The notes beneath the pieces were generated by a model. The model made no database searches. It saw nothing but the letters and a program-made list of their open reading frames with translations, and was not told where the DNA came from. This document shows positions 51,506 to 61,104 of a DNA stretch of 64,000 nucleotides, piece by piece. Positions within the stretch are counted from its first letter, which is position 1. Each line of letters begins with the position of its first letter. Source of the DNA: an uncultured Eubacterium sp. (GTDB lineage Bacteria > Bacillota > Clostridia > Oscillospirales > Acutalibacteraceae); NCBI GenBank assembly GCA_905234995.1, contig CAJOJV010000003.1:1-64000 (forward strand), written 5' to 3'. Position numbers and translations under genes: made by a program.

Positions 51506-52174
51506 CTATTTAAAAATTTTTAAAATTTCTTTTGGACTATCCAAAAGATAATCGGGTGCAGCCGCTACAAGGCTTTCCCTGCTTCTGAAGCCCCAGCTTA
51601 CGGCAACGCTCGTGCAGCCAAGATTACGGGCTGATTGAATGTCAACGTCGCTGTCCCCTATCCACACGGTTTCAGACGGAGATAACCCGAGTTCATCAAG
51701 CATTGCTTTCGGTACGGTAGGGTCAGGCTTTTTGGGAAGCGCGTCAAGTGCGCCGTGAACGGCATCAAAAGTATTATCACCAAACAAGGCGGAAACCATA
51801 CCCTTTGCGGCAAAATCCGGCTTATTCGTGCACACGGCAAGCTTAACGCCGTTTGCTTTTAAATCTGCAATAACCTCGGGAATGCCGTCATACGCGAAAG
51901 CGTTATCAAGCTTTATTTTATCATATATCGGCTTAAAGCGCTCATACTGCTCGTCAAGCTCCGACTCGCTGAGCTTATTATCAAACGCTCTTTTAACAAG
52001 CAGCCTTGCGCCGTTGCCTACGAAGCGTTTATAATCATCAATACTCCAATTCGGCTCAACACCGTTTTGGCGCAGCAGAATGTTGCACGCCTCAGCCAAA
52101 TCATCAATTGTATTAATCAATGTGCCGTCCAGATCAAAGACGGCACATTTAAATTTATATTTGCATTTATCCAT
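51506..52174 (-). CDS. HAD family hydrolase, phosphoglycolate phosphatase-like
   Basis: 222 residues of the haloacid dehalogenase superfamily. Motif I is FDLDGTLINT, motif II VCTNKP, and motifs III-IV KKPDPTVPKAML and IGDSDVDIQSA. A helical cap (about residues 20-85) gives the Gph/PGP subgroup, so it likely removes phosphate from phosphoglycolate or a similar small sugar phosphate. The ATG at 52174 overlaps the end of potD by 8 bases; a TTG at 52195 is weaker. Probably the last gene of the pot operon transcript. Confidence 0.85.
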   Translation of the reverse strand: MDKCKYKFKCAVFDLDGTLINTIDDLAEACNILLRQNGVEPNWSIDDYKRFVGNGARLLVKRAFDNKLSESELDEQYERFKPIYDKIKLDNAFAYDGIPEVIADLKANGVKLAVCTNKPDFAAKGMVSALFGDNTFDAVHGALDALPKKPDPTVPKAMLDELGLSPSETVWIGDSDVDIQSARNLGCTSVAVSWGFRSRESLVAAAPDYLLDSPKEILKIFK

Positions 52175-53444
52175 ATAAATCCGATAAATCCTCAATTTTA
52201 TTCTTACGCCTGTTTGAAATCAGTTTAGCGCAGATTCCCACAGCGGTAATTCCCACAAGCACGGAAAACTCAATGTATATCCTTTTATTCTTATTACGGC
52301 TTTCTTCAGAAAGATTTCCGCTCTTGACCGAGGTCCAGAGCGTTGCCTGCAGCTCAAGAATATTCTGCGGCAGATTTTCAAAATACTGCGGTGCGGGAAG
52401 CTCATCGGGATAGATAGCCTCACTGCCGTAAATTGAGCTTTCCTCATTTTCAATTACGGTTGTATTCGGGCAGGCGTAATAAATATATTCCGTGTTTTCA
52501 AAGGCAACCTGTGGCTCGTGCATAAAGTTGATGAACGCCTCGGCACCCTCTTTATTCTGAGCGCAGGTCGGAATGCAGAAGGCATCGTAGAATATATTCA
52601 CGCCCTCCTCGGGAAAGCAGAAATCAAGATCCTCATTATTCTCAACCATAAGCTCGTAATCGCCCGCATAGTAAGTTGCAAAGGCGTATTCCCCGCTCTC
52701 CATAAGGTTGAAAACCTCATCCATAACGTAGACGGGATTAACCGCATCCTTCTGCTTTGCAAGAAGCTCTGCGGCGGCAGTCCAGTCCTGCTCGTCAGTT
52801 GTGTTGAAATCCTGCCCGAGCACTGCCTGCGCGATAGCAAAAGCGTCGCGAGAGTTATTGAACATCAGCACCTTATCGCGGTACTGCTCATCCCAGAGAA
52901 CATCCCAGCTCGTGGGCTCCTCATCAACAAGCGCAGTGTTATATATCAACACCGTTGAACCCGTATTGAAGCAAAGCGAATACTTCTGGTCAGGGTCGAA
53001 ATAAAGATTTTTATATTCGTCCGCAATCAATTCGGCGTTAGGAACGTTATCCCAATTTATCGGAAGCAGCAAATCCTCATCAATAAGACGCTGAATCATA
53101 TAGTCGGACGGAGTTATAACGTCATAGGAAACGCCTCCGCCCACAAGCTTTGAATACATATTCTCGTTAGAATCAAAGTTTGTGTAATTAACTCTTGCTC
53201 CCGTAAGGCGTTCAAATTCATATACGACATCCATTGAGCCCTCGGAGCCGTCAGAAATATAATCGCCCCAGTTATAGACGTTAACCGTCGTACCCTGAAG
53301 CCCGAGGCTTTTATAATACTCAAGCTGCTCCTCAGAAAAATACTCGTCCTCATCCTCTTCGTCGGCATTTGCCAAAACCGCAAAGCAGCTGAAAGCGAGG
53401 ATGAAGCAGAAAAGGAATATGAGTGATTTTTTCAAAATTTTCAT
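52167..53444 (-). CDS. potD: Polyamine ABC transporter substrate-binding protein with C-terminal membrane anchor
   Basis: 425 residues. A cleavable signal peptide covers about residues 1-27 (ending VLANA before DEEDE), with no lipobox. The binding domain shows NVYNWGDYISDG, FEDRTGARVNY-like FERLTGARVNY, VITPSDYMIQRLI and SWDVLWDEQYRDKVLM, as in spermidine/putrescine-binding PotD. Unusually, residues 390-409 form a membrane helix followed by the basic SNRRKNK, so the protein is anchored by its C-terminus instead of a lipid. It is downstream of potC, overlapping it by 4 bases. Confidence 0.88.
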   Translation of the reverse strand: MKILKKSLIFLFCFILAFSCFAVLANADEEDEDEYFSEEQLEYYKSLGLQGTTVNVYNWGDYISDGSEGSMDVVYEFERLTGARVNYTNFDSNENMYSKLVGGGVSYDVITPSDYMIQRLIDEDLLLPINWDNVPNAELIADEYKNLYFDPDQKYSLCFNTGSTVLIYNTALVDEEPTSWDVLWDEQYRDKVLMFNNSRDAFAIAQAVLGQDFNTTDEQDWTAAAELLAKQKDAVNPVYVMDEVFNLMESGEYAFATYYAGDYELMVENNEDLDFCFPEEGVNIFYDAFCIPTCAQNKEGAEAFINFMHEPQVAFENTEYIYYACPNTTVIENEESSIYGSEAIYPDELPAPQYFENLPQNILELQATLWTSVKSGNLSEESRNKNKRIYIEFSVLVGITAVGICAKLISNRRKNKIEDLSDLYG

Positions 53445-54262
53445 TTCTTCTCACTCTTACCCTTTTGTGCTTTCTGCTGTGCGATATTAAGCATAATAAG
53501 CAGCACGAGAATAACGGCAAAAACGAGCGTTGAAAGTGCATACATATCGGGCTTAACACGTTTCTTTGTTAATGAGAAAATATAAATCGGCAAGGTCTGG
53601 AAACTTGGACCGCTTGTGAAATACGAAATGATGAAATCATCAAGCGAAAGAGTAAAGCTCATAACAAGCCCCGTTATTATGCCGCTTGTGATATTAGGCA
53701 TAACAACCTTAAAGAAAGCAGGAACGGGCTTGCACCCCAAATCAACAGCCGCCTCGTAAATGTTTATATCAAACTGCCTTAATTTCGGAAGCACGTTAAG
53801 AATAACGTAAGGCAGGCAGAAGGTTACGTGAGCAATAAGCAGCGACCAGAAATTAAGTGCGTTTGCCTTTCTGAGCAGATTTGCGGAGAAAACGAAAAGC
53901 AGCATCATTGAAATACCCGTAACGATTTCCGGATTCATCATCGGAATATTTGTTACAGACATAACAACGCTTTTGAGGCGCTTATTTGAATAACTATATA
54001 TACCGACTGCCGCCATCGTGCCAATAACGGTAGAAACGATTGCGCTTGCAACGGCAAGTAAAATCGTGCTTTTCAGAGCAGACATTGCGGCGGAGTTTCT
54101 GAACATCTCGCCCCACCACTTTGTTGAAAACTCACTGAAAATATAGGTGCTCGGCGTTGAATTAAAGGAAAACAGCGCCATAACGACAATCGGAGCATAA
54201 AGGAAAAATATAATTAACGCAATATATATCTTCGCTCCGAAGGAAAGCCTTGATTTAATCAT
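53441..54262 (-). CDS. potC: Spermidine/putrescine ABC transporter permease PotC
   Basis: 273-residue inner-membrane permease, six helices, of the binding-protein-dependent transport family. The ATPase-contact loop EAA-motif reads IYEAAVDLGCKPVPAFFKVVMPNI (EAA then G at the expected spacing). It pairs with PotB to form the channel. Its ATG overlaps potB by 4 bases and its end overlaps potD by 4 bases, so translation is coupled through the operon. Confidence 0.93.
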   Translation of the reverse strand: MIKSRLSFGAKIYIALIIFFLYAPIVVMALFSFNSTPSTYIFSEFSTKWWGEMFRNSAAMSALKSTILLAVASAIVSTVIGTMAAVGIYSYSNKRLKSVVMSVTNIPMMNPEIVTGISMMLLFVFSANLLRKANALNFWSLLIAHVTFCLPYVILNVLPKLRQFDINIYEAAVDLGCKPVPAFFKVVMPNITSGIITGLVMSFTLSLDDFIISYFTSGPSFQTLPIYIFSLTKKRVKPDMYALSTLVFAVILVLLIMLNIAQQKAQKGKSEKK

Positions 54263-55110
54263 ACGATAAGCCCTCCTTCCTTTTCATCGTCTGCGCCGAG
54301 ATAATTCATAATACCGAGGCAAGCAAAGATAAGCACCATCAGAATTAAGGAAAGGCTTGCGCCGAGGTTATAATTATTCGCCTGCTGGAACTGCGTTTCG
54401 ATAATATCGCCGATAAGAACCACCTGTCCGCCGCCGAGCTTCTGGGTGATATAAAAGGTTGAAACGCAGGGCACGAACACCATAGTTATTCCGCTTAGAA
54501 CGCCGGGCAGCGAAAGCGGCATAATAACCTTGCGCATTATCTGCGCCCTACCCGAGCCCAAATCCTGAGCAGCTTCAATAAGTGAAACGTCCATCTTTGT
54601 GAGCACGGAATAAATCGGAAGTATCATATACGGCAGGAAATTATAAACCATACCGAGAATAACGGCTCCCGAGGTGTTAAGCATATGGAGCGGAACAAGC
54701 TCATCATCAACCTCTTTAAGCAGACCGACTGCGGAAAGTATGCTGTTGATAACGCCCGAATCGCCGAGAATAGTCATCCACGAATAGGTGCGGATAAGGA
54801 AATTCATCCACATCGGCAGCATAACGAGAAGCACCATCATCGCCTGAGAATTAGCCTTAAGCTTTGAAATGAAATAAGCGAAGGGATAACCGATGACAAG
54901 GCATATAACCGTGGCAATAACTCCGTAAATAACCGAAAGCAGGATTACGGGAGTATACTGCGGAATAGCCTTGATATAATCAAGCGTGAAAGCACCGGAT
55001 GAATTGGTGAAGGAGTAATACACAACCATAAGCAGCGGCGCAACGATAAACAGCGCCGCCCACAGAATATACGGCTTATCAACGAGCTTTCTTGTAAGGC
55101 TATTCTTCAT
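54259..55110 (-). CDS. potB: Spermidine/putrescine ABC transporter permease PotB
   Basis: 283-residue permease with six membrane helices. The EAA loop reads [24 protein letters not shown]. The ATG at 55110 is chosen because GGGAGG lies 7 bases upstream; a frame up to 55158 lies in potA. It overlaps potA by 11 bases and potC by 4. Order potA-potB-potC-potD is the standard polyamine importer. Confidence 0.93.
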   Translation of the reverse strand: MKNSLTRKLVDKPYILWAALFIVAPLLMVVYYSFTNSSGAFTLDYIKAIPQYTPVILLSVIYGVIATVICLVIGYPFAYFISKLKANSQAMMVLLVMLPMWMNFLIRTYSWMTILGDSGVINSILSAVGLLKEVDDELVPLHMLNTSGAVILGMVYNFLPYMILPIYSVLTKMDVSLIEAAQDLGSGRAQIMRKVIMPLSLPGVLSGITMVFVPCVSTFYITQKLGGGQVVLIGDIIETQFQQANNYNLGASLSLILMVLIFACLGIMNYLGADDEKEGGLIV

Positions 55111-56233
55111 TTTCAGCCTCCCAATCATAATCAGCATCGTTAATGTGGTCAAACTCATCGGAGAAGAAGGAGTAATCGCCGAATTCGCCGCTGTATTCGC
55201 TGCGCTTCATAACGTGAATTGAATCAGCGTCAATATACATTCCTACGGTTTCGCCGACCTTGTGAAATTCAGTGGTCTGAACAAGCCAGATAAAGCCGTT
55301 AACGTTAACGAATATTTCAAAAAATACTCCCTTAAATACAACGTCTGAAACCACGCCTGCAAGAGTATCCTTTGAACCAATCGGGCGGATTTCGATATCC
55401 TCGGGACGAACGACAACCTCAACCTGTTCATTAGGCTCAAAGCCCTTATCAAGGCAATCAAAGGTTACGCCGCCGAATTTAACGACATAATCCTTAATCA
55501 TTGTAGCATCAACGATATTGGATTCGCCGATAAAGTCTGCAACGAACGCGTTAACAGGCTCGTTATATATATCCTCAGGCGTGCCGATTTGCTGAATTAC
55601 GCCCTTGTCCATAACAACCACGCGGTCGCTCATGGAAAGAGCTTCCTCCTGATCGTGAGTAACGTAAATAAAGGTTATGCCGAGGCGCTTCTGAATTGCC
55701 TTCAGCTCCTTCTGCATATCCTGGCGAAGCTTCAAATCGAGCGCGCCGAGAGGCTCATCAAGAAGCAAAACATGGGGTTTATTTGCAAGTGCCCTTGCAA
55801 TTGCAACACGCTGCTGCTGACCGCCCGAAAGGCTGCTGATTGAGCGCTTTTCAAAGCCCTTAAGGTTAACCAGCTCAAGCATTTCGGAAACAGTTTTGCG
55901 GATTTCAGCCTTGTCCATCTTCTGAATTTCAGGGCCGAAAGCAACGTTTTCATACACGTTTAAATGAGAAAAAAGAGCATAACGCTGAAAGATGGTGTTA
56001 ACCTTTCTTTTATGCGGCGGGATATTATTGATAACCTTACCCTCAAACACAACCTCGCCCTCGTCAGGCTCAATAAAGCCCGCAATGCAGCGAAGAGTTG
56101 TTGTTTTGCCGCAGCCGGAAGGACCAAGCAGCGTTATAAACTCTTTTTCGTTAATAGATAAATTCAGTTTATCAAGGACGACATTGTCCCCATACTTCAC
56201 GGTAATATTCCTTAAATCAATTATTTTTTCCAA
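55100..56233 (-). CDS. potA: Spermidine/putrescine ABC transporter ATPase PotA
   Basis: 377-residue ATP-binding subunit. Walker A is [13 protein letters not shown], the signature [15 protein letters not shown], Walker [13 protein letters not shown], and the switch histidine is in VTHDQEEAL. The C-terminal TOBE domain (about residues 270-355) is present, as in PotA. The start is a TTG at 56233 with GAGGAAG upstream. First gene of potABCD. Confidence 0.95.
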   Translation of the reverse strand: MEKIIDLRNITVKYGDNVVLDKLNLSINEKEFITLLGPSGCGKTTTLRCIAGFIEPDEGEVVFEGKVINNIPPHKRKVNTIFQRYALFSHLNVYENVAFGPEIQKMDKAEIRKTVSEMLELVNLKGFEKRSISSLSGGQQQRVAIARALANKPHVLLLDEPLGALDLKLRQDMQKELKAIQKRLGITFIYVTHDQEEALSMSDRVVVMDKGVIQQIGTPEDIYNEPVNAFVADFIGESNIVDATMIKDYVVKFGGVTFDCLDKGFEPNEQVEVVVRPEDIEIRPIGSKDTLAGVVSDVVFKGVFFEIFVNVNGFIWLVQTTEFHKVGETVGMYIDADSIHVMKRSEYSGEFGDYSFFSDEFDHINDADYDWEAENEE

Positions 56234-56289
56234 TTATGCACTTCCTCTTTGTAACCCGATTTAATATACTAAATTGTATATTATAGATT

Positions 56290-56317
56290 ACTATATCAAA
56301 ATTAAAGAAAATGTCAA
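56290..56317 (-). promoter_or_regulatory. Promoter of potABCD
   Basis: On the minus strand TTGACA (56317-56312) and TATAGT (56295-56290) are 16 bases apart, located just after the dpaB stop. Confidence 0.72.
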
Positions 56318-56323
56318 TAAATA

Positions 56324-56887
56324 TTAAAATATTTTCTTTATAATTTCTTCTCCGTTCGAAACTTTTTTAACAGTTGAAAGCACCTGTCCGAAATCGCAAA
56401 CCATTGATTTTGTTTTATGCTCGCAGTCGTCCATACCGAAGGGAACAAAATAATAGTTTTTATAATTCATAAGCGCGCCGATATTCTTGGCTGCTCCGCC
56501 CAAAGCGTCGTTTGTTGAAACGCCTATAATTACAGGTCTGTTATTGCGCAAATGGCTTTTTGCAGCCATAGTAACCGAAGTGTCCGCAATTCCGTTTGCA
56601 AGCTTGGCAAGCGTGTTGCCCGTGCAAGGAACTATGCACAATATATCAAAAAGCTTTTTGGGACCTATGGGCTCCGCCTCTTCAATTTTATGGATAATGC
56701 CGTTACCGGTAATCTCGGTAAGCTCACTGCGAAAATGCTCCGCAGTGCCGAAGCGCGTGTCCGTATTATAAGCAATATCGCTCATAATCGGATAAACCTC
56801 ATAGCCGCTTAATACAAGGGCTTTAACCGATTCAATCGCTTTTGAAAAGGTGCAGAAGGAGCCTGTCAGCGCAAAGCCGATTTTCAA
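56324..56887 (-). CDS. dpaB: Dipicolinate synthase subunit B
   Basis: 187-residue flavoprotein-type subunit (SpoVFB) that works with DpaA to make dipicolinic acid, the calcium chelator of spore cores. N-terminal KIGFALTGSFCTF is the signature. CIVPCTGNTLAKLANGIADTSVTMAAKSHLRN and GVSTNDALGGAAKNIGAL are typical. Its start overlaps the dpaA stop by 4 bases. This indicates a spore former; in known cases the genes are under sigma-K in the mother cell, but no such promoter could be confirmed here. Confidence 0.93.
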   Translation of the reverse strand: MKIGFALTGSFCTFSKAIESVKALVLSGYEVYPIMSDIAYNTDTRFGTAEHFRSELTEITGNGIIHKIEEAEPIGPKKLFDILCIVPCTGNTLAKLANGIADTSVTMAAKSHLRNNRPVIIGVSTNDALGGAAKNIGALMNYKNYYFVPFGMDDCEHKTKSMVCDFGQVLSTVKKVSNGEEIIKKIF

Positions 56888-57612
56888 TTAAATTCCTCCT
56901 CTATTATATCAATAATTGCCTCGCCTATTAATTCTCCCGCTGTCTGAACGGTAAATTTTGACGGCATTCCCCTGCCGTTAAGAACCGTTAAACCGAGGCT
57001 TTTGGCAACGTGATTGTCAACGCCGCCGGGAAACGAGGCCAAGTCAAGGATTATGCAGGACTGCTTAAGCACTTTAAGCTCCGTTTCATTCAAAACGGGA
57101 TGAGGCACAGTGTTAATAATTACGTCAAATGAGCTGCTTTTCTTAAGCTCATCAAAGCCGATATGCCTTGCGCCGTTAAACCTTGCCAGAGCTTCGGAGC
57201 TTTTGCTTCGAGAGCAAACGGTTATAATCGCTCCGTATGCACTGAGAAGCTTATGAAGCGCCGTTCCAATCCTGCCGTATCCGATAATCAGAATATCTGA
57301 ATTAATAAGTGAATAAGGCGTATTTAATTCAAGATAAGACACTGCGCCTTCTGCCGTTAAAAAAGCATTTTTAAGGACGTAGCTTTCATTTTTCATATAG
57401 TCAAAGCCGTATTCGCATATACCGCCCGCGTGAAAACAAAGCCTGCCTTGCATTTCATCAAGCATATACTGCTTTGTCGGCACCGGCAGAATGACAAAAT
57501 CCGAGTTATCGGGATTATCAACGGCGGTATATCCCCTGCTTACAAGAAATTCTTTTGCAAAAGACATTCTTACATCATCCGCATAGGGTATAAAAAACTT
57601 ATCAGGAAGCAT
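56884..57612 (-). CDS. dpaA: Dipicolinate synthase subunit A (short form)
   Basis: 242-residue dehydrogenase-like subunit SpoVFA that oxidises the dihydrodipicolinate-pathway intermediate. The nucleotide-binding fold has ILIIGYGRIGTALHKLL and VCSRSK, then FDVIINTVPHPVLNETEL and CIILDLASFPGGVD. It is about 50 residues shorter than the Bacillus protein, mainly in the N-terminal domain. ATG at 57612. First of the two dpa genes. Confidence 0.88.
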   Translation of the reverse strand: MLPDKFFIPYADDVRMSFAKEFLVSRGYTAVDNPDNSDFVILPVPTKQYMLDEMQGRLCFHAGGICEYGFDYMKNESYVLKNAFLTAEGAVSYLELNTPYSLINSDILIIGYGRIGTALHKLLSAYGAIITVCSRSKSSEALARFNGARHIGFDELKKSSSFDVIINTVPHPVLNETELKVLKQSCIILDLASFPGGVDNHVAKSLGLTVLNGRGMPSKFTVQTAGELIGEAIIDIIEEEFN

Positions 57613-57671
57613 ACTAATTCACCTAAAACCAATATATGCCGAAAAAATTTTGATGTTAATTAACTTTAGTG

Positions 57672-57700
57672 TTTATTTTTTAATTAAAAAGGTGTATAAT
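57672..57700 (+). promoter_or_regulatory. Candidate promoter of murC
   Basis: A perfect TATAAT (57695-57700) lies 17 bases after a weak TTTATT (57672-57677). Confidence 0.5.
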
Positions 57701-57737
57701 ATACTGCAATGTTACAGTCAATTGGAGGATTTCTCTC

Positions 57738-59114
57738 TTGAAAACTATAGACGAACTCTTAAAAGAGGTTAAAAACATACACTTTATCGGTATCGGAGGC
57801 GCAGGTATGTGCCCCCTTGCCGAGATATTATTATCGCTCGGCTACAACGTTTCAGGCTCGGATAATAACGATACTGAAACGTTTCGCAAAATTGAAAGCG
57901 AGGGCGCAAAGGTTTACCTCGGCCAGGTTAAGGAAAACATAACCGATGACATTGAGCTTGTTGTTTACACAAACGCAATTCTTAAGGGCAACGAAGAGCT
58001 TGAATATGCTAAAGCTAATTTCCCCACCTTTGAAAGAGCAGAATTGCTTGGCGCAATCAGCAGAGTTTTCACTAACTGCATAGGCATCAGCGGCACGCAC
58101 GGCAAAACCACGACAAGCTCTATGACCACTCAGGCTCTGCTTAAAGCAGGGCTTGACCCGAGCGCCGTTATCGGCGGAAAGCTGCCCGTTATTGACGCAT
58201 ACGGCAGATACGGAAAAAGCCAGAATTTCGTTTGCGAAAGCTGCGAGTTTAACAACACCTTCCTGCATATGAACGCGGATATGGCTGTTATTCTGAATAT
58301 TGACGAGGACCACCTTGATTTCTTCGGAAATCTTAACAATATCAAAAAGAGCTTCCGCGAATTCTGCGATAAAACCACGAGAACGATAATATATAACGGC
58401 GATGATGAAAACACTGTTGATATGCTAAAGGGCATTGAGGGCAAAACGCTCGTTTCCTTCGGCACAAAGGACGGCAACGAATGGATTGCTAAAAATATTT
58501 ACGTTCCCGGCGGCTTTCATATTGAGTACGATATTTATCATTTTGATGAGTTTGTTGCCCACATCTATTTAACCGTTCCGGGCGAGCATAACGTTCTTAA
58601 CTCGCTTGCCGCTTTTGTTGCCTGCTATCTCAGCGGCGCAGAGGTTGATAAGATTTGCGAGGGCTTAAAGGAATTCGGCGGCGCAGGCAGACGCTTTGAG
58701 CGCAAGGGCGAATTCAAAGGCATAACGATTGTTGACGATTATGCCCACCATCCAAAGGAAATTGAGGTTACGCTTAACGCAGCTATGAAGATGGGTTATA
58801 AGCGCGTTTGGGCAGTGCATCAGCCGTTCACCTACAGCAGAACCGCGGCATTGCTTGATGACTTTGCAAGAGTGCTTCAGATCGCTGACAAATGCATCGT
58901 TTCCGAAATTATGGGCAGCCGTGAGGTTAATACTATCGGCATTAAGGCGACGGATTTATCAAGTAAAATTCCCGGCTGCATTCAGATTGACAGCCTCTCG
59001 GATATTGCTGATTACCTTGTGGAGCACTGCAAGGAGGGTGATATGGTTATAACGCTCGGCTGCGGAGACGTTTACAAAGTTTCCCGAATGCTTGTTGAAA
59101 AGCTCAGCGACTAA
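57738..59114 (+). CDS. murC: UDP-N-acetylmuramate--L-alanine ligase
   Basis: 458-residue cytoplasmic Mur ligase that adds the first amino acid of the peptidoglycan stem. The N-terminal UDP-binding domain has HFIGIGGAGMCPLAEI; the ATP loop is GISGTHGKTTTSSM; later motifs are NIDEDHLDFF, EHNVLNSLAAF and DDYAHHPKEI. The start is a TTG at 57738 with GGAGG 9 bases upstream. It is transcribed alone, divergent from dpaA. Confidence 0.96.
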   Translation: MKTIDELLKEVKNIHFIGIGGAGMCPLAEILLSLGYNVSGSDNNDTETFRKIESEGAKVYLGQVKENITDDIELVVYTNAILKGNEELEYAKANFPTFERAELLGAISRVFTNCIGISGTHGKTTTSSMTTQALLKAGLDPSAVIGGKLPVIDAYGRYGKSQNFVCESCEFNNTFLHMNADMAVILNIDEDHLDFFGNLNNIKKSFREFCDKTTRTIIYNGDDENTVDMLKGIEGKTLVSFGTKDGNEWIAKNIYVPGGFHIEYDIYHFDEFVAHIYLTVPGEHNVLNSLAAFVACYLSGAEVDKICEGLKEFGGAGRRFERKGEFKGITIVDDYAHHPKEIEVTLNAAMKMGYKRVWAVHQPFTYSRTAALLDDFARVLQIADKCIVSEIMGSREVNTIGIKATDLSSKIPGCIQIDSLSDIADYLVEHCKEGDMVITLGCGDVYKVSRMLVEKLSD

Positions 59115-59124
59115 AATACAGCAA

Positions 59125-59161
59125 AATGGCTATCTCACTTTTTTTGTGAGATAGCCATTTA
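59125..59161. terminator. Bidirectional terminator between murC and the DUF3592 gene
   Basis: Perfect 15-bp stem AAATGGCTATCTCAC/GTGAGATAGCCATTT with a loop of T residues, serving both convergent genes. Confidence 0.85.
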
Positions 59162-59168
59162 TTTCATA

Positions 59169-60128
59169 TTATTCGTTATAATAGTCTAAATCCGAAAGCA
59201 ATTGCAAAAGCTCTGTTTTTAATTCAGCGCTGCAGGCACCGTAAACAAAGGTGTTATTCCTTGTCAGCTTAATATAGAAGAATTCCTCATCCTGAGACGC
59301 ATACATATTTTTACCGTCAATCACCTGTTCGCCGTCAGGCAAAAAGGCGGAATTGTAAAGCAGTCTTGCGTTATGGCTTGTGTTAAGCTGGCAAAAATCA
59401 ATGCGCAAGACATCTGTATTAACAGAATAAGCCTGTTCGATTAATGAACCCATTCCGAACTCATTTTGCAGCCTTTCAAGCGAATTTTCCGCTTCATATC
59501 CTTCGGTCTGCATAATCTTAGCAAATTCATCAGCATTAATGCTTTTCTGTGCAAAAGGCTGAAAATACATTAAAGCGACAGCAATCAGAAATACCGCTAA
59601 GGGAAGCAACAGACCGTAATATGCTTTAGGATTTCGCTTTTGATTTTGCGTGCGCGGTACGTTATCAGCGCTGCCGTTCAATTCAACTATGAACTGAAAT
59701 CTGTTTTTATAAACGGAAATTGCAATAACTGCGCCGACAACGATAAAGATAAAGCCAAAGCATAAAACGAACGCAAAGCTCTTTGTATCAGGCGCGGTAA
59801 CAGCCGTTGATACTGAAGGATTTTCAGGATTGTACTTTATTTCAATATTATCTCCGACAAGCTTCGGTGAATAAGAATTAAAGCTGCTTTCATATAGGAC
59901 ACCGTCTATTTCATATTGGTACGAAATAATATAGACCGTGTCAATCCGTCCTTTTGCGCCCGATTTTTCATAGCTTGTCATATCCACTATTTCCGCCTGC
60001 GCAGACGGCAGCTTTGAGTTTTTGTATTCCTCAGCATACTGATATGTTATATATGCAGAAAGCGCAATGCCTGCAGCAATGCAGATGATTGGCAAAATTA
60101 AAAACTTAACGTATCTTTTGTTTTTCAT
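59169..60128 (-). CDS. DUF3592 domain-containing membrane protein
   Basis: 319 residues. An N-terminal membrane helix (about 8-28) is followed by the DUF3592 beta domain with YIISYQYEIDGVLYESSF and IEIKYNPENPSVS. Two more helices lie near residues 115-138 and 172-190. The C-terminal outer domain (about 195-319) contains QTEGYEAENSLERLQNEF and is of unknown type. The function is unknown; the first domain is common in Clostridia surface or membrane proteins. Convergent with murC. Confidence 0.7.
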   Translation of the reverse strand: MKNKRYVKFLILPIICIAAGIALSAYITYQYAEEYKNSKLPSAQAEIVDMTSYEKSGAKGRIDTVYIISYQYEIDGVLYESSFNSYSPKLVGDNIEIKYNPENPSVSTAVTAPDTKSFAFVLCFGFIFIVVGAVIAISVYKNRFQFIVELNGSADNVPRTQNQKRNPKAYYGLLLPLAVFLIAVALMYFQPFAQKSINADEFAKIMQTEGYEAENSLERLQNEFGMGSLIEQAYSVNTDVLRIDFCQLNTSHNARLLYNSAFLPDGEQVIDGKNMYASQDEEFFYIKLTRNNTFVYGACSAELKTELLQLLSDLDYYNE

Positions 60129-60154
60129 ATCAAAACCTTTTTCAAAAGATAAAA

Positions 60155-60814
60155 TTATTTTTTTAGAGCTTTAAGATATTCCTTGGTTTCCCTGTCAACG
60201 CGGAGGCTGTCGCGGATTTTGGATATAGTCATATTATGAATTTCCGCAGTAAGCACGCTGCTTTCAAGCAAAGGCATAGCCTTGCTTTCGTACTTGACAA
60301 AAACTACTGACAGCGCCCAGGCAACAGCCATATTGACGTAATAGTAATCACTCTTAATGCATTTAAGATAATCCAAAACAAGATTAACGTAATCATCGTC
60401 AATATAATAATCCATCAGACAAACGATTGCAAAGCGCATTTCATATTCTTTATCGGAATACATATACTTTTTGAGATATTCAAAAAAATCCGCTTTATAT
60501 TTTTTAATGAACTTAAGCGTTGAGCATACGCAATCGCATACCGCCCAATTATCAATGCAAGGAACAAATTCATTTAATAGTATTAGGCGATGCTCAAAAT
60601 CAAGCTTAGCGTAGCCTATATAAAAGCCGTGGAGCATAACCTCCTCATAATAATCCCAGGCAAAATCATCATCCGTCAGCGACTTACCGAACTTGCGAAG
60701 CTCAGGTATTCTGACGCCGATAATTCTTTCCGGCCCAATATTTGGCACGATTTTTGAATGAAATTGCTTATATTTTAAATCCTGCAGTTTAAACAATTCT
60801 TCTCTTACATTCAT
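60155..60814 (-). CDS. DNA alkylation repair protein, AlkD-like HEAT-repeat family
   Basis: 219 residues in alpha-alpha HEAT-like repeats. Family marks are GVRIPELRKFGKSL, the substrate-groove region CIDNWAVCDCVCSTLKF and YVNMAVAWALSVVFVKY. AlkD removes N3- and N7-alkylated purines from DNA; many clostridial members are uncharacterised, so the activity is inferred. The ATG at 60814 follows GGTGAT; a longer frame from 60856 runs through a hairpin and lacks a ribosome site. Confidence 0.82.
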   Translation of the reverse strand: MNVREELFKLQDLKYKQFHSKIVPNIGPERIIGVRIPELRKFGKSLTDDDFAWDYYEEVMLHGFYIGYAKLDFEHRLILLNEFVPCIDNWAVCDCVCSTLKFIKKYKADFFEYLKKYMYSDKEYEMRFAIVCLMDYYIDDDYVNLVLDYLKCIKSDYYYVNMAVAWALSVVFVKYESKAMPLLESSVLTAEIHNMTISKIRDSLRVDRETKEYLKALKK

Positions 60815-60825
60815 ATAATCACCAA

Positions 60826-60849
60826 AATAAGTGCCCCGATTAAGGGCAC
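60826..60849 (-). terminator. Possible terminator between DUF6171 and AlkD-like genes
   Basis: Stem GTGCCC/GGGCAC with an 7-base loop; on the minus strand TTATTTTGG follows. Weak to moderate. Confidence 0.55.
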
Positions 60850-61104
60850 TCACCATAATTTATTATCCTCATTAGGGCAAGCCTTATCCCTAAGCGCTGC
60901 CCTAATTTCTACGTAACAGCCGCATTTGCGGCACATCCCCGCAATTAGGAAATCACATTCCCTACAAAGCGAAAGCCTTGAATTATAAAGCGCTTTTTCA
61001 GCCAACAAGGCTTTGTCAACGGTTTCAAGATAATCCGAAACAGATTTAAATGCCGCCTTCTCCCCTGCTTCAAGGAGAAGGCATTTTTTACAAATATGCT
61101 CCAT
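60850..61104 (-). CDS. DUF6171 family small Cys-rich protein
   Basis: 84 residues with nine cysteines: ICKKCLLLEAG at the start, LCRECDFLIAGMCRKCGCYVEIRAA in the middle and CPNEDN at the end, the DUF6171 pattern, most likely zinc-binding. Role unknown. Its ATG shares a base with the stop of the arabinofuranosidase gene upstream (overlap 1 base), so it is co-translated with that gene. Confidence 0.75.
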   Translation of the reverse strand: MEHICKKCLLLEAGEKAAFKSVSDYLETVDKALLAEKALYNSRLSLCRECDFLIAGMCRKCGCYVEIRAALRDKACPNEDNKLW

